Made by a program: the position numbers and the translations under genes. Shown piece by piece: positions 56,144 through 64,000 of a stretch of DNA of 64,000 nucleotides (positions are counted from its first letter, which is position 1; every line of letters begins with the position of its first letter). This stretch comes from PALSA-911 sp963743035. Lineage in GTDB: Bacteria > Pseudomonadota > Alphaproteobacteria > Acetobacterales > Acetobacteraceae. Location: the NCBI GenBank assembly GCA_963743035.1, contig CAVUOB010000006.1, positions 310,001 to 374,000 on the forward strand, read 5' to 3'. The notes under the pieces are model-generated. The model was not told the DNA's origin, did no database searches, and saw only the letters and a list, made by a program, of their open reading frames with translations.

Positions 56144-56947
56144 TCACCCCTGGTTGCTGCCGGGCAGCCCGTGCGGGAACAGGTTCTGCGCCAGCAGCCC
56201 GCCATCCACATCCAGGGTGGTGCCGCTGACATAGGCCGCCAGGTCCGAGACCAGGAACAGGGCCGCCTTGCCGATGTCGTCGGTCGTGCCACGCCTTCCG
56301 GCCGGCAACAGGCTGCCGGCATAGGCGGCCACGCGGGACGGCGTGTCGAACAGCCGCGGCGTGGTGATATGGCCCGGCGCGATGGCGTTCACCCGGATAT
56401 GGTGCGGCGCCCATTCCACCGCCATGGTCTGCACCAGGCTGATCAGCCCGGCCTTGGCCGCGCCGTACGCGCCGCGCATCGGCGCCGAACGCTGCCCGTC
56501 CACCGAGGCGATGCCGACGATGGCGCCGGGCTGGCCGCCGCGGATCATGCGGCGCGCGACCTCGCTGGCGGCAAGGAAGAAGTACCGCAAATTCAGATGG
56601 ATCTGCTGGTCGAACACCGCGGCCGAGGTGTCCAGCAGTGGCCCGAACGCGGCGGCGCCGACGATGGAGACCATGGCGTCGATGCCGTCGAGCTGCGCGT
56701 CCGCCGCGGCGACGATGGCGGGGATCTGGGCGTCGTCCAGCACGTCGCCGATGATGGGAATGCCGCGCCGGCCGAGGCCGTTGACGATGCCCGCGACGTG
56801 TTCCGCGCGCTCCGCCACGATGTCGACCACCGCGACATCGGCGCCGGCGCGCGCCAGCAGCCGGGCGGTGCTCTCGCCCATGCCCTGGCCGCCGCCGATG
56901 ACCATCGCCTTCTTGCCGGCGAGCCCGAACAGGCTGGTTTCGTTCAT
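56144..56947 (-). CDS. short-chain dehydrogenase/reductase
   Basis: This is a classical SDR oxidoreductase of 267 residues: cofactor motif VIGGGQGMGESTARLLA, active-site YGAAKAGLISLVQ with Tyr-x3-Lys, Ser in GIASVDG, and the C-terminal SGTTLDVDGGLL. The start at 56947 is the ATG directly before MNETSLFGL and lies 4 bases after the stop of the upstream EthD-like gene. Possible role: dehydrogenation of a dihydrodiol or alcohol in the same degradation pathway. Confidence 0.9.
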   Translation of the reverse strand: MNETSLFGLAGKKAMVIGGGQGMGESTARLLARAGADVAVVDIVAERAEHVAGIVNGLGRRGIPIIGDVLDDAQIPAIVAAADAQLDGIDAMVSIVGAAAFGPLLDTSAAVFDQQIHLNLRYFFLAASEVARRMIRGGQPGAIVGIASVDGQRSAPMRGAYGAAKAGLISLVQTMAVEWAPHHIRVNAIAPGHITTPRLFDTPSRVAAYAGSLLPAGRRGTTDDIGKAALFLVSDLAAYVSGTTLDVDGGLLAQNLFPHGLPGSNQG

Positions 56948-56951
56948 CTTC

Positions 56952-57626
56952 CTACAGCTCCGGGAAGATGCGCTGGAATACCGCCGGGGAGCCCGCATCC
57001 AGCCGCAGATGCGGACGGACGCGCAGGTTCCAGGGATTGGAGTTGCGCGCCGCGTCCCATTCCGGCGTGTCGGGGACGCCGGGATTTTCGAATTCGTAGA
57101 CCGTCATGTATTTCGGCTGTGTCTCGATCGCCAGATAGCGGCGGGCGCGGATGACGCCGGGCACCTTGAGATAGCCCGGGATGTAGTTGGTGTTGTACCA
57201 GTCGTTGAACTCCTCCTCCATCGCGCCGGGGATATCCATCCTGCCGATCTGCGGGAATTTCGGCATCTCCAGGTCCTGGCTCTCGATCGGGTTCGTGCGC
57301 GCGGGAAAGATCTGCCGGTAGGTGTTGAGAATGTAGTTCCGCCCGACATGGCCGCCGGAACTGCCGGCTCGGCGCGCGGTGGGCTTGTAGCGGGTGGTGT
57401 TGGCGAAATCGGTGCTGCGCAGGACGTTGTGGTCCTCCAGCTCGTACATCGCCAGGTATTTCGGCCCGCCGCGCAGCGCCCGGTAGCGGCCGGCGTTCAG
57501 GATGCCCGGCACCTGGGACAGGCGAGGGATGTGCTCATCGTTGTACCAGGCGTTGAAGGCATCCTCGTGCTCCGGATCGACGTCGGTCCAGACCATCAGC
57601 AGGCCGCTGCCGCGTGTCTTGGCCAT
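56952..57626 (-). CDS. duplicated EthD/dimeric alpha-beta barrel protein
   Basis: This 224-residue protein contains two similar ferredoxin-like halves in tandem. The first is around AWYNDEHIPRLSQVPGILNA with YLAMYELED, the second around DWYNTNYIPGYLKVPGVIRA with YMTVYEFEN. Such fused EthD-like or DUF4286-like proteins occur in degradation and hydroxylase gene sets, where they may bind small aromatic ligands. The intervening segment may be loop-rich. Its place between LLM and SDR genes supports that role. Confidence 0.72.
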   Translation of the reverse strand: MAKTRGSGLLMVWTDVDPEHEDAFNAWYNDEHIPRLSQVPGILNAGRYRALRGGPKYLAMYELEDHNVLRSTDFANTTRYKPTARRAGSSGGHVGRNYILNTYRQIFPARTNPIESQDLEMPKFPQIGRMDIPGAMEEEFNDWYNTNYIPGYLKVPGVIRARRYLAIETQPKYMTVYEFENPGVPDTPEWDAARNSNPWNLRVRPHLRLDAGSPAVFQRIFPEL

Positions 57627-57674
57627 GCTATTTTCCCGTTTCTTGTTGATCGTTTCTTGTTGAAAGGCAGCGGC

Positions 57675-58745
57675 TTATCGAAAGGCCTTCACGATGCGTC
57701 CCCAATCCTCGATCGCGTCCTCATGGCCGGGCGTGATCGAGAACGTGAGCTGCGAATAGCCGCCGTCGCGCAGCGCCTCCACCCGCTGCTTCAGCTCCTG
57801 CTCGGTCGCGCTGAACGTGGCGTGACGGATCAGCGGCGCGGTGACGAAAGCCTTCTCTTCCGGCTTGACGAACACGAAATGGCCGCGATGGTTCATCAGG
57901 TATTTCGCGTCCTCGGGTTCGAATTTCTCGGCCACCGCGATGTAGCCCTCCATCTCCGCCTTCAGCTCCGGCGGGTAGGGCGAGGTGTTGGGCAGCTTCA
58001 TCAGCCGCTCGTCGGCGGCGCGGTGCAGCATCACCGCGGCGCGCGGCCCGGCGGCGCCGAGCACCCGCGGGCTGTCATAGCTCTCGCCGTCGCGCAGCAC
58101 GCAGCCGGCGGTAAAGGCGGTGGCATAGAGGTCCGCGGCGGCGTGGCCGGCGGCGCCCCAGGCATCCTGCATGCCCTTCAGATCCGTCAGCGCGCCGTCC
58201 ACGCCGCCGATGAACGTCACCCAGCCGGCCTGCAGCTTCGCCGCCAGGGACTGCGTCTTCGGCCCGTAGGCGGAGACATGGATGCGAAGCGGATCCTGGG
58301 TGTTGATCAGGCCGATCTCCGGATTGAGGAAGCGGATCTTGCGCGACTTCCCCTCGATCTCCGTCTCCAGGGTCTCCTCGGCCAGCAGACCGCGGACGAC
58401 GCGGATATATTCCTCCAAATCTTTCATTTTCATGGCCCCGAGCCCCATCGCCCGGCGGGCGGAAAAGCCGGTGCCGACGCCGAAATCGATGCGCCCAGGC
58501 GCCATCTGGTTCAGCGTCGCGAAGCCCACCGCGGTAACCGCGGCCAGCCGGTTGGAGGGAACCAGCACGCCGGTGCCCAGGCGGATCCGGCTGGTCTTCA
58601 CCGCGGCTGCGCCCATCGCCACGAACGGGTCGGCGACGATCATCTGGGTGTCGTAGAACCAGGCGTGGCTGAAGCCGAGTTCCTCCGCCCGCTGCGCCAG
58701 TTTCCACGAATCGCCCGAGGTGGCGATGCCGATGCCGAAATCCAT
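57675..58745 (-). CDS. LLM class flavin-dependent oxidoreductase
   Basis: This is a luciferase-like monooxygenase fold protein of about 356 residues, TIM barrel, using FMN or F420. Typical segments are LGFSHAWFYDTQMIVADPF, SRIRLGTGVLVPSNR, GRIDFGVGTGFSARRAMGL and the C-terminal GYSQLTFSITPGHEDAIEDW. The start at 58745 follows GAGAGGAAA. It is the first gene of the cluster and its first 36 upstream residues in the open frame are not part of it. Substrate unknown. Confidence 0.9.
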   Translation of the reverse strand: MDFGIGIATSGDSWKLAQRAEELGFSHAWFYDTQMIVADPFVAMGAAAVKTSRIRLGTGVLVPSNRLAAVTAVGFATLNQMAPGRIDFGVGTGFSARRAMGLGAMKMKDLEEYIRVVRGLLAEETLETEIEGKSRKIRFLNPEIGLINTQDPLRIHVSAYGPKTQSLAAKLQAGWVTFIGGVDGALTDLKGMQDAWGAAGHAAADLYATAFTAGCVLRDGESYDSPRVLGAAGPRAAVMLHRAADERLMKLPNTSPYPPELKAEMEGYIAVAEKFEPEDAKYLMNHRGHFVFVKPEEKAFVTAPLIRHATFSATEQELKQRVEALRDGGYSQLTFSITPGHEDAIEDWGRIVKAFR

Positions 58746-58962
58746 GCTGTTTCCTCTCCGTGCGGCCAGGCCGGGTTTGTCCCGGTTGCGGCGCCTACTG
58801 CATCGGCCCGCGGCGCCGGCGTCAAGGCCAGTGCCAGATGGGAGTGCCAAATGGGCGTTTCAGATGGGGCCGTGCCAGGCATTTGCCTGCCCTGCCGGCC
58901 GGGGATGGCGCATGGCTTGCCTGGCAACCGAGCGAGCGAGTAGGTTATCTTCTTCGTTCGAC

Positions 58963-58989
58963 AAAAAAGCCGGCCGCCAGTACGGCCGG
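58963..58989 (-). terminator. intrinsic terminator on the minus strand, upstream of hpnN
   Basis: Read on the minus strand, CCGGCCG-loop-CGGCCGG (58989-58970) is followed by C and a run of six T (the A-run on plus at about 58963-58968). The stem has 7 perfect pairs and a 6-base loop. The orientation protects the LLM-dioxygenase cluster, which lies downstream on the minus strand, from antisense transcription coming from hpnN. On the plus strand the same hairpin lies in the hpnN leader, 26 bases before its ATG. Confidence 0.6.
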
Positions 58990-59015
58990 ATCATTTACGG
59001 CAAACCGGTTCATCC

Positions 59016-61643
59016 ATGATATTCCTGCATGTGCTCGTCGGAGTTGTCGGGCACGCACACCGGCATGCGCGGATTGTCGTCTGCCTTGGCCTGCTGCTCG
59101 CAATACTATGCGGCCTGTTCGCTTCCAGGCATCTCGGCATCAGCACCAACACCAACGACATGTTCCCGGACACGTTGGCCTGGCGCCGTGCCCAGACCGA
59201 TTTCAACAACAATTTCCCGCAGTTCAACGACCTTCTGGTCGCGGTGATCGACGCCAGGATCCCCGAGGAGGCCGACGCGACCGCGGCCGCGCTGACCCAG
59301 GCGCTGAAGGCGGATACCACCCATTTCCGCGAGGTTCGCCGGCCGGACGCGGATCCGTTCTGGTCGCGCGAAGGATTGATGCTGCTCGACGACAAGGCGC
59401 TGGGTGGTCTGCTGGACCGGATCGTCGACGCCCAGCCATTCCTCGGCCAGCTCGCGGCCGACCCCAGCAGCCGGGGATTGTTCGGCGCACTCGGTCTCCT
59501 GGGCCAGGGGGTCGAACTCGGCCAGGTCAGCCTCAAGACCATCGAGCCGGCGCTGGCGGCGTTCCACACCACGATCGCGGCGGTGCTGGATGGCCGGCCG
59601 GAGGCGCTTTCCTGGACGAAGCTGATCGGCGGCAGCACGACCGAGCTGGGCGGCGCCTACCGCTTCGTGCTGGCGCAGCCGAGGCTCGATTTCAGCTCGC
59701 TGCGCCCGGGCGGCGCGGCGGAGGACGCCATGCGCGCGGCGGCGAAATCGCTGCCCTACGTGAAATCCGGCGATGCGAGAGTGCGCATCACCGGCTCCGT
59801 CGCCATGGCCAATGACGAGTTCGCAACCGTCGCCGAAGGCACGGTGTCGGGTCTGCTCGGCAGCGTGGCGCTGATCGCGCTATGGCTGTTCTTCGCGGTG
59901 CGCAGCTGGCGGCTGATCGTGCCGATTCTGCTGACGCTGGGGCTCGGGCTGATGCTGACGCTCGGTTTCGCCACCGCCGCGGTCGGCACGCTCAATCTGG
60001 TCTCGGTCGGTTTCGGCATCATGTTCGTCGGCATCGCCGTCGATTTCGCCATCCAGTTCTCGGTCCGCTTCCGCGAAGCCGGCAAGACCCAGCGCGAGCT
60101 GGGCGCCGCCCTGCGCTATACCGGCCGGCGCGCCGGGGGACAGATTGCGGTGGCCTCGGCGGCGACCGCGGCCGGCTTCCTGGCCTTCGTGCCGACGGAT
60201 TTTCGCGGCGTCGCCGAACTCGGCCTGATCGCCGGCGTCGGCATGATCATCGCGTTCGTCTGCACGATCACCTTCCTGCCCGCCGTGATCACGCTGATGC
60301 ACCCGGCCCCAGACCCGATTTCGCCCGGATTTCCCTGGGGCGGCCCGATGGATCGGCTGGTGAGCCGTTGGCGGCGCCCATTGCTGGTGGTGTTCGCCTG
60401 CGTGGCCGTGCTGGCCCTGGCGCTGTCGCCGCGTCTGACATTCGACGCCGACCCCCTACACACCAAGGACCCGAATACGGAGGCCGTCCGCACCCTGTAC
60501 GACCTGATGGCCTCGCCGGTCACCAATCCGTTCACGATCGACATCATGACCGCCAACGCCAAGGAAGCCGCGGCGGTGGCGGACCGCCTGCGCGGGCTTC
60601 CGCTGGTGGACAGCGTGATCTCGATCAACAGCTTCGTGCCCGACGACCAGGCCAGGAAGCTGGCCATGATCGACGATGCCAGAAGCCTGCTGGCATCGAC
60701 GCTCTCGCCGCCGGACGTGGCGCGCTCCCCCACGCCGGCGGAGATCCGCCAGGCCGCGAGCGAAGCGCTGAAGCCGATCGAGCGCGCCGTGCCGAAGTTC
60801 CCGCCCGGCCATCCCCTGGCCGCGATCGCCGGGGATCTGCAACGCCTGCAGAAGGCCAATGACAAGACGGCGGAACAGGTCGACGAGGCGCTTACCCGCT
60901 TCCTGCCGAAGGAGCTGGGCCAGTTGAACGACGCGCTGGAGGCCAAGCCGGTCGCGCTCGACAACATTCCGGCCTCGATCGCGCGCGATTGGGTGCTGCC
61001 GGATGGCCGGGCCCGCGTTCAGGTGGTGCCCAAGGTGGAGGCAAGCAACAGTGCGGGGCTGCGCCGGTTCGTGGCGCAGGTGCAGGCCAAGGCGCCGGAC
61101 GCCGGCGGCTCGGCGGTGACGATCGTCGCGACCAGCACCACCATCGTCAATTCGTTCCGCACCGCCGCACTGACCGCGCTGGTCGCCATCGCCGTGATCC
61201 TGCTGGTCAGCTTGCGCCGGGTGCTCGATGTCGGGCTGGTGCTGGCGCCGCTGCTGCTTTCGGCGCTGATGACCGTGCTGATCGCGGTGCTGCTGCCGAT
61301 CACGCTGAACTACGCCAATATCATCGCCTTGCCGGTGCTGCTGGGCGTCGGCGTGTCGTTCAACGTGTATTTCGTGATGAACTGGCGGGCAGGGCGGGTG
61401 AATGTTCTGGCATCGGCGACGGCGCGCGCGGTGCTGTTCTCCGCGCTGACCACCGGCACCGCGTTCGGCGCGCTGGCGCTGTCCGCCCATCCGGGAACCG
61501 CCAGCATGGGCAAGCTGCTGCTGACCAGCCTGGGCTGCACGCTGGTGGCGAGCCTGATCTTCGAGCCGGCCCTGCTTGCCGCGTTGCCACACGCGAAACT
61601 GCTCGCCGCGCATAAGCCGAATCGGGCCAACCCGCTCGCTTGA
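59016..61643 (+). CDS. hpnN: hopanoid-associated RND/MMPL transporter HpnN
   Basis: This is a membrane exporter of the MMPL/RND family that moves hopanoids to the outer membrane. The 875 residues have the expected two-repeat layout: an N-terminal TM (IVVCLGLLLAILCGLFAS), a large periplasmic loop starting ISTNTNDMFPDTLAWRR, then TM helices 2-6 including VSVGFGIMFVGIAVDFAIQF, a second periplasmic loop and a second TM set. The HpnN-type signature at the beginning of the first loop supports the call over other MMPL transporters. No other hpn genes are in the window. A hairpin sits in its leader. Confidence 0.87.
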   Translation: MIFLHVLVGVVGHAHRHARIVVCLGLLLAILCGLFASRHLGISTNTNDMFPDTLAWRRAQTDFNNNFPQFNDLLVAVIDARIPEEADATAAALTQALKADTTHFREVRRPDADPFWSREGLMLLDDKALGGLLDRIVDAQPFLGQLAADPSSRGLFGALGLLGQGVELGQVSLKTIEPALAAFHTTIAAVLDGRPEALSWTKLIGGSTTELGGAYRFVLAQPRLDFSSLRPGGAAEDAMRAAAKSLPYVKSGDARVRITGSVAMANDEFATVAEGTVSGLLGSVALIALWLFFAVRSWRLIVPILLTLGLGLMLTLGFATAAVGTLNLVSVGFGIMFVGIAVDFAIQFSVRFREAGKTQRELGAALRYTGRRAGGQIAVASAATAAGFLAFVPTDFRGVAELGLIAGVGMIIAFVCTITFLPAVITLMHPAPDPISPGFPWGGPMDRLVSRWRRPLLVVFACVAVLALALSPRLTFDADPLHTKDPNTEAVRTLYDLMASPVTNPFTIDIMTANAKEAAAVADRLRGLPLVDSVISINSFVPDDQARKLAMIDDARSLLASTLSPPDVARSPTPAEIRQAASEALKPIERAVPKFPPGHPLAAIAGDLQRLQKANDKTAEQVDEALTRFLPKELGQLNDALEAKPVALDNIPASIARDWVLPDGRARVQVVPKVEASNSAGLRRFVAQVQAKAPDAGGSAVTIVATSTTIVNSFRTAALTALVAIAVILLVSLRRVLDVGLVLAPLLLSALMTVLIAVLLPITLNYANIIALPVLLGVGVSFNVYFVMNWRAGRVNVLASATARAVLFSALTTGTAFGALALSAHPGTASMGKLLLTSLGCTLVASLIFEPALLAALPHAKLLAAHKPNRANPLA

Positions 61644-61653
61644 ACCGATGGTT

Positions 61654-61695
61654 CAGGCAAACCCCATTAGGCAAACCCCATCAGGCAAACCCCAG
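61654..61695. repeat. three 14-bp tandem repeats at the hpnN/NUDIX junction
   Basis: CAGGCAAACCCCAT, TAGGCAAACCCCAT and CAGGCAAACCCCAG follow one another from 61654 to 61695 and include the stop codon of the NUDIX gene (61681-61683). Confidence 0.85.
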
Positions 61696-62136
61696 CAGCG
61701 TGCGGGCGATGCCGATCACCTCATGCGCGGCGCTGGTCAGGCTGTAGTCGCCGAGCGCGTCGAAGGCGACGAAGCGCGCCAGGGTCGCGTCCCCGCCCGG
61801 CCGGGGATCGCCATGCCGCCAGCGCGCGGCATAGTCGATGATGGTGTAGTGGTAATGGATCCGCCCGCAATCGTCGTGACGGATGGAATCGAAGCAGGCC
61901 GCCAGCATCAGGTCGCCGACCTCGAGTCCGGTCTCCTCCACCAGTTCCCGCCTTGCCGCCGTCTCGCAGGTCTCGCCGAGCTCCTGCGCGCCGCCTGGCA
62001 GGCTCCAGGCCCCCAGGTTCGGCGGCTTGCCGCGCTGGATCAGCAGCACCGCATCGGGCTTCAGCACCACGACCCCGATGCCGACGATGGGGCGCGGAGG
62101 GTATTCCCGGTCGGTGACCGCCTGCGGGGCCGTCAC
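61681..62136 (-). CDS. NUDIX hydrolase
   Basis: This is a NUDIX-family pyrophosphohydrolase of about 151 residues. The NUDIX box GGAQELGETCETAARRELVEE (abridged) with the catalytic Glu residues is intact and preceded by AWSLP. The GTG at 62136 overlaps the DUF4340 stop by 4 bases (GTGA) and gives the usual N-terminus; the long upstream frame lies inside the DUF4340 gene. Substrates of such short NUDIX proteins include nucleotide diphosphates and ADP-ribose; not assigned. Confidence 0.87.
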   Translation of the reverse strand: MTAPQAVTDREYPPRPIVGIGVVVLKPDAVLLIQRGKPPNLGAWSLPGGAQELGETCETAARRELVEETGLEVGDLMLAACFDSIRHDDCGRIHYHYTIIDYAARWRHGDPRPGGDATLARFVAFDALGDYSLTSAAHEVIGIARTLLGFA

Positions 62137-63188
62137 GGCTTGGACGCGGACGGGGTTGCCGGCGCGGCGTCCTTGGCGGGCGCCACCTTCAGATCCTCGA
62201 GCGTCGGCAACAGCGTCTTCTCCTTCCAGGGGTTGAGCTGAAACTCCCAGCCGGCCAGTCTTGCATTGAGCGTCTTCACGTCCGCCGAAATCGCCTCGGG
62301 GCCGGAGACCGCGAAGCGCGCCCACAGATCCTTGTCGTTCTTGAACATTGTCACGCGCACGGTCAGCCCGTCGATGGCGGTGAAGACGGCGTCGCCCAAT
62401 GTCGGCACGGCCGGCGGTTCCTGCGCCCGGCGCACGTCGATCAGGGTCAGGCCGTCCAGCGCCCCGCTGATATCGTCCAGCCTATAGGCCTCCAGCGCCG
62501 GATGCGCGGCCGGGGAACTCAGCACCAGCTTGTCGCCGTCGCGGATGAATTCCAGGCGTTCCTTCCCCTTCGTGCTCACCACGCCGACGATGCGCGCCGG
62601 GGCGATGCTCAGGATGTCGCGGTCGATCAGGGTCTGCCGGTCGGCGCTGACCTCCAGCTTGCCTTCCGCCAGCCAGGCCTGGTTCTGGCCGGGGCGGCGG
62701 ACATACACGCTCTCGGGCACGTTGCCCTGGGTGCGGACGCGGCGATGGCCCAGCAGGATTTCGGCCAGCGGCTTGCCGCCGCCGTCCAGTACCCGCAGCA
62801 GGTTGGACGTGCCGTCCGGCTGGTTCGGGTCCTCCACCCCCAGCCGGGCGAATTTGCTCGGGTCGGAAGTCCGCAGCTCCGTCAGGCGCAATTCGGTCAG
62901 CCCCGTCAGGATCGCGCGCAGCACGCCAGTCTGGACCGGATAGAGGTCGCGATCGGCCAAGCCCCAAATTCCGTCCGGACGTTGCTCGATCACCAGGGTC
63001 TTGCCCTGGTGCAGGATCTCGATCCGATGCGCCTGCGCCAGACGCTCGGCTAGGCCGGGAAACACCAGGGTGCCGGCTTCGGCCGATTGCAGGGTCGCGG
63101 GCTCCCGCCCGGGCCCGAAATACCAGCCCGCACCCAGCGAGAGCGCACCCAGTAGCACCAGAATGATCAGCGTGCGGTTGCGTATCAT
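62133..63188 (-). CDS. DUF4340 domain membrane protein
   Basis: This is a 351-residue protein with an N-terminal TM or signal (LIILVLLGALSLGAGWYFG) and a periplasmic part with repeated beta-rich DUF4340 units (RIEILHQGKTLVIEQR, FARLGVEDPNQPDG and RRVRTQGNVPESVYVRRPG). The family often accompanies GldG-like ABC-associated proteins, and here it follows one. Its role could be a scaffold for the adjacent export or gliding-type ABC system. Confidence 0.85.
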   Translation of the reverse strand: MIRNRTLIILVLLGALSLGAGWYFGPGREPATLQSAEAGTLVFPGLAERLAQAHRIEILHQGKTLVIEQRPDGIWGLADRDLYPVQTGVLRAILTGLTELRLTELRTSDPSKFARLGVEDPNQPDGTSNLLRVLDGGGKPLAEILLGHRRVRTQGNVPESVYVRRPGQNQAWLAEGKLEVSADRQTLIDRDILSIAPARIVGVVSTKGKERLEFIRDGDKLVLSSPAAHPALEAYRLDDISGALDGLTLIDVRRAQEPPAVPTLGDAVFTAIDGLTVRVTMFKNDKDLWARFAVSGPEAISADVKTLNARLAGWEFQLNPWKEKTLLPTLEDLKVAPAKDAAPATPSASKP

Positions 63189-63223
63189 CGGGCGTTCACG
63201 ATCCCGTCCTCATGATTTGGCCC

Positions 63224-64000
63224 TCATGATCTGGCCTGGGCGCGCCTGCGGCGGCGGGCGATGCCCATGAGGATGGCGACCAGGCTGAGCAGGGCAGGGA
63301 CCAGCACGATGTCCGCCAGCTTCAGCCGCGTCTGCAGGGCGGAAATGTCGCGGTTCAGTTCCAGATTGACCAGCCGCAGCTTCTGCCTGGTGTCGGCGAT
63401 CTCCCCGCGGGCCGCGTCGATCTCGGCGCGCTGCTCGGCGCTGATCGTGGCCTGCGGCTTGCCGTCCGCGCCAGCCGTGCCGCTACGCAGCTCGCGTAGC
63501 TTCTTCTCGGTCGCATCCAGCCGTGCCTGCAGATCCTTCTCCGACTGGCGGAACTTCGCCTCCGCCTCCGACTGCATCCGCTGCACGAGATCGAACGGGC
63601 GGATGCTGTCGCCGCGCGAGCGCAGGCCGATCAGCGCGTCCCCGCCGGCCAGCGTATCGACGAGATTGGCGACGAACGGGCCGTTGTCGCTGAACGGGGT
63701 GGCCTGGGACTGGCCGAAGAAATCCTGCACCTGCACCCAGAACCGGTCGGCGAGAATGTCGGCGTCGGCGACCACGACCATGTTGGCGGGCCCAATCGTC
63801 TCGCCGCGATGGGCCGGGAATTTCTCCGGCCGGGTCTGCCCCGCGGCCAAGGGTGGCGGCTGGTCGAAGGCGCTGCGCAGTTGGCCCCGCACCCGCGCGG
63901 CGATCACCCGTTCCCCGCCCGCGGGCTTGAAGTCGGCCAGGATCGCGGCCGGATCGGGCTCGGCCAGCTTGTCTACCGCGATCAGCCCGGAGCGCGGGCT
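63224..64000 (-). CDS. GldG-like ABC-transport accessory protein (N-terminus outside window)
   Basis: The reading frame is open to the right edge, so the beginning is missing. The visible part has a periplasmic GldG-like domain (PANMVVVADADILADRFWV, FVANLVDTLAGGDALIGLRSRGD), a coiled-coil segment (EAKFRQSEKDLQARLDATEKK) and a C-terminal TM helix (IVLVPALLSLVAILMGIA) with a basic tail. Related proteins work with an ABC ATPase and permease upstream, which would lie past the window. Confidence 0.8.
   Translation of the reverse strand, partial: SPRSGLIAVDKLAEPDPAAILADFKPAGGERVIAARVRGQLRSAFDQPPPLAAGQTRPEKFPAHRGETIGPANMVVVADADILADRFWVQVQDFFGQSQATPFSDNGPFVANLVDTLAGGDALIGLRSRGDSIRPFDLVQRMQSEAEAKFRQSEKDLQARLDATEKKLRELRSGTAGADGKPQATISAEQRAEIDAARGEIADTRQKLRLVNLELNRDISALQTRLKLADIVLVPALLSLVAILMGIARRRRRAQARS

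Noticed and set aside
56343..58943. 866-codon plus-strand frame across the LLM cluster
   Set aside because: Shadow of three minus-strand genes with intact domains.

Overview
The window is GC-rich chromosomal DNA from an alphaproteobacterium, most likely Rhodospirillales/Acetobacteraceae. The support is gene content and order: a RibBX-type ribB followed by ribH, nusB and thiL; the conserved block BamE lipoprotein / cytochrome bc1 chaperone / DUF177 / rpmF / plsX / fabH / ihfA / merR / tRNA-Pro; a fused ispDF next to dusB-ntrB-ntrC-ntrY-ntrX; and an hpnN hopanoid transporter. The taxonomic call is an inference from synteny, not a database match.

Layout. 1-3.4 kb: riboflavin, transcription antitermination and thiamine genes (ribB partial at the left edge, ribH, nusB, a small coiled-coil ORF, thiL). 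3.4-9.3 kb: the envelope/fatty-acid core block ending in tRNA-Pro(GGG). 9.4-11.7 kb: a DUF3300-DUF2950 exported pair. 11.9-17.7 kb: a minus-strand uptake and oxidation operon (TRAP transporter DctPQM, an orphan amide/branched-chain-type binding protein, a GMC oxidoreductase), with a divergent alpha/beta hydrolase. 18.6-22.4 kb: a DUF2161 nuclease-fold protein, an acyl-CoA synthetase with a PanE-like reductase, and a small exported protein. 22.7-37.5 kb: the most unusual region, with a two-partner secretion transporter (TpsB), a 1,942-residue FHA-like exoprotein (TpsA), a TPR-CHAT caspase-fold lipoprotein and a transmembrane Ser/Thr kinase with a DUF4384-like tail. These are met convergently by an OmpA-like protein and a membrane-anchored HExxH putative metalloprotease. 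37.6-48.5 kb: ispDF (in frame with a lipoprotein), dusB, the two nitrogen two-component systems NtrBC and NtrYX, a rhodanese and a BaiN-like flavoprotein. 48.6-51.2 kb and 55.4-58.7 kb: catabolic genes (peptide-type binding protein, ABM monooxygenase, 2-hydroxychromene-2-carboxylate isomerase-like protein; intradiol dioxygenase, SDR, duplicated EthD-like protein, LLM flavoprotein). They are separated by a visibly AT-richer island (about 51.2-55.3 kb) carrying a metallo-beta-lactamase-fold nuclease coupled to a PD-(D/E)XK nuclease-like gene, a frameshifted small gene and unknown ORFs. 59-64 kb: hpnN, a NUDIX hydrolase, and a DUF4340/GldG-like pair cut by the right edge.

Working together: the core genes serve envelope and cofactor synthesis; the nitrogen regulators form one plus-strand series; the TPS locus reads as a surface exoprotein system with its own protease and kinase; and the catabolic genes probably import and degrade aromatic or carboxylated substrates.

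Sequence quality caveat: three conserved genes (nusB, thiL and the CHAT protein) carry single-base frameshifts and a fourth small gene is also broken. IspDF reads without a stop into the next gene. These may be assembly indels rather than biology, and each is flagged.
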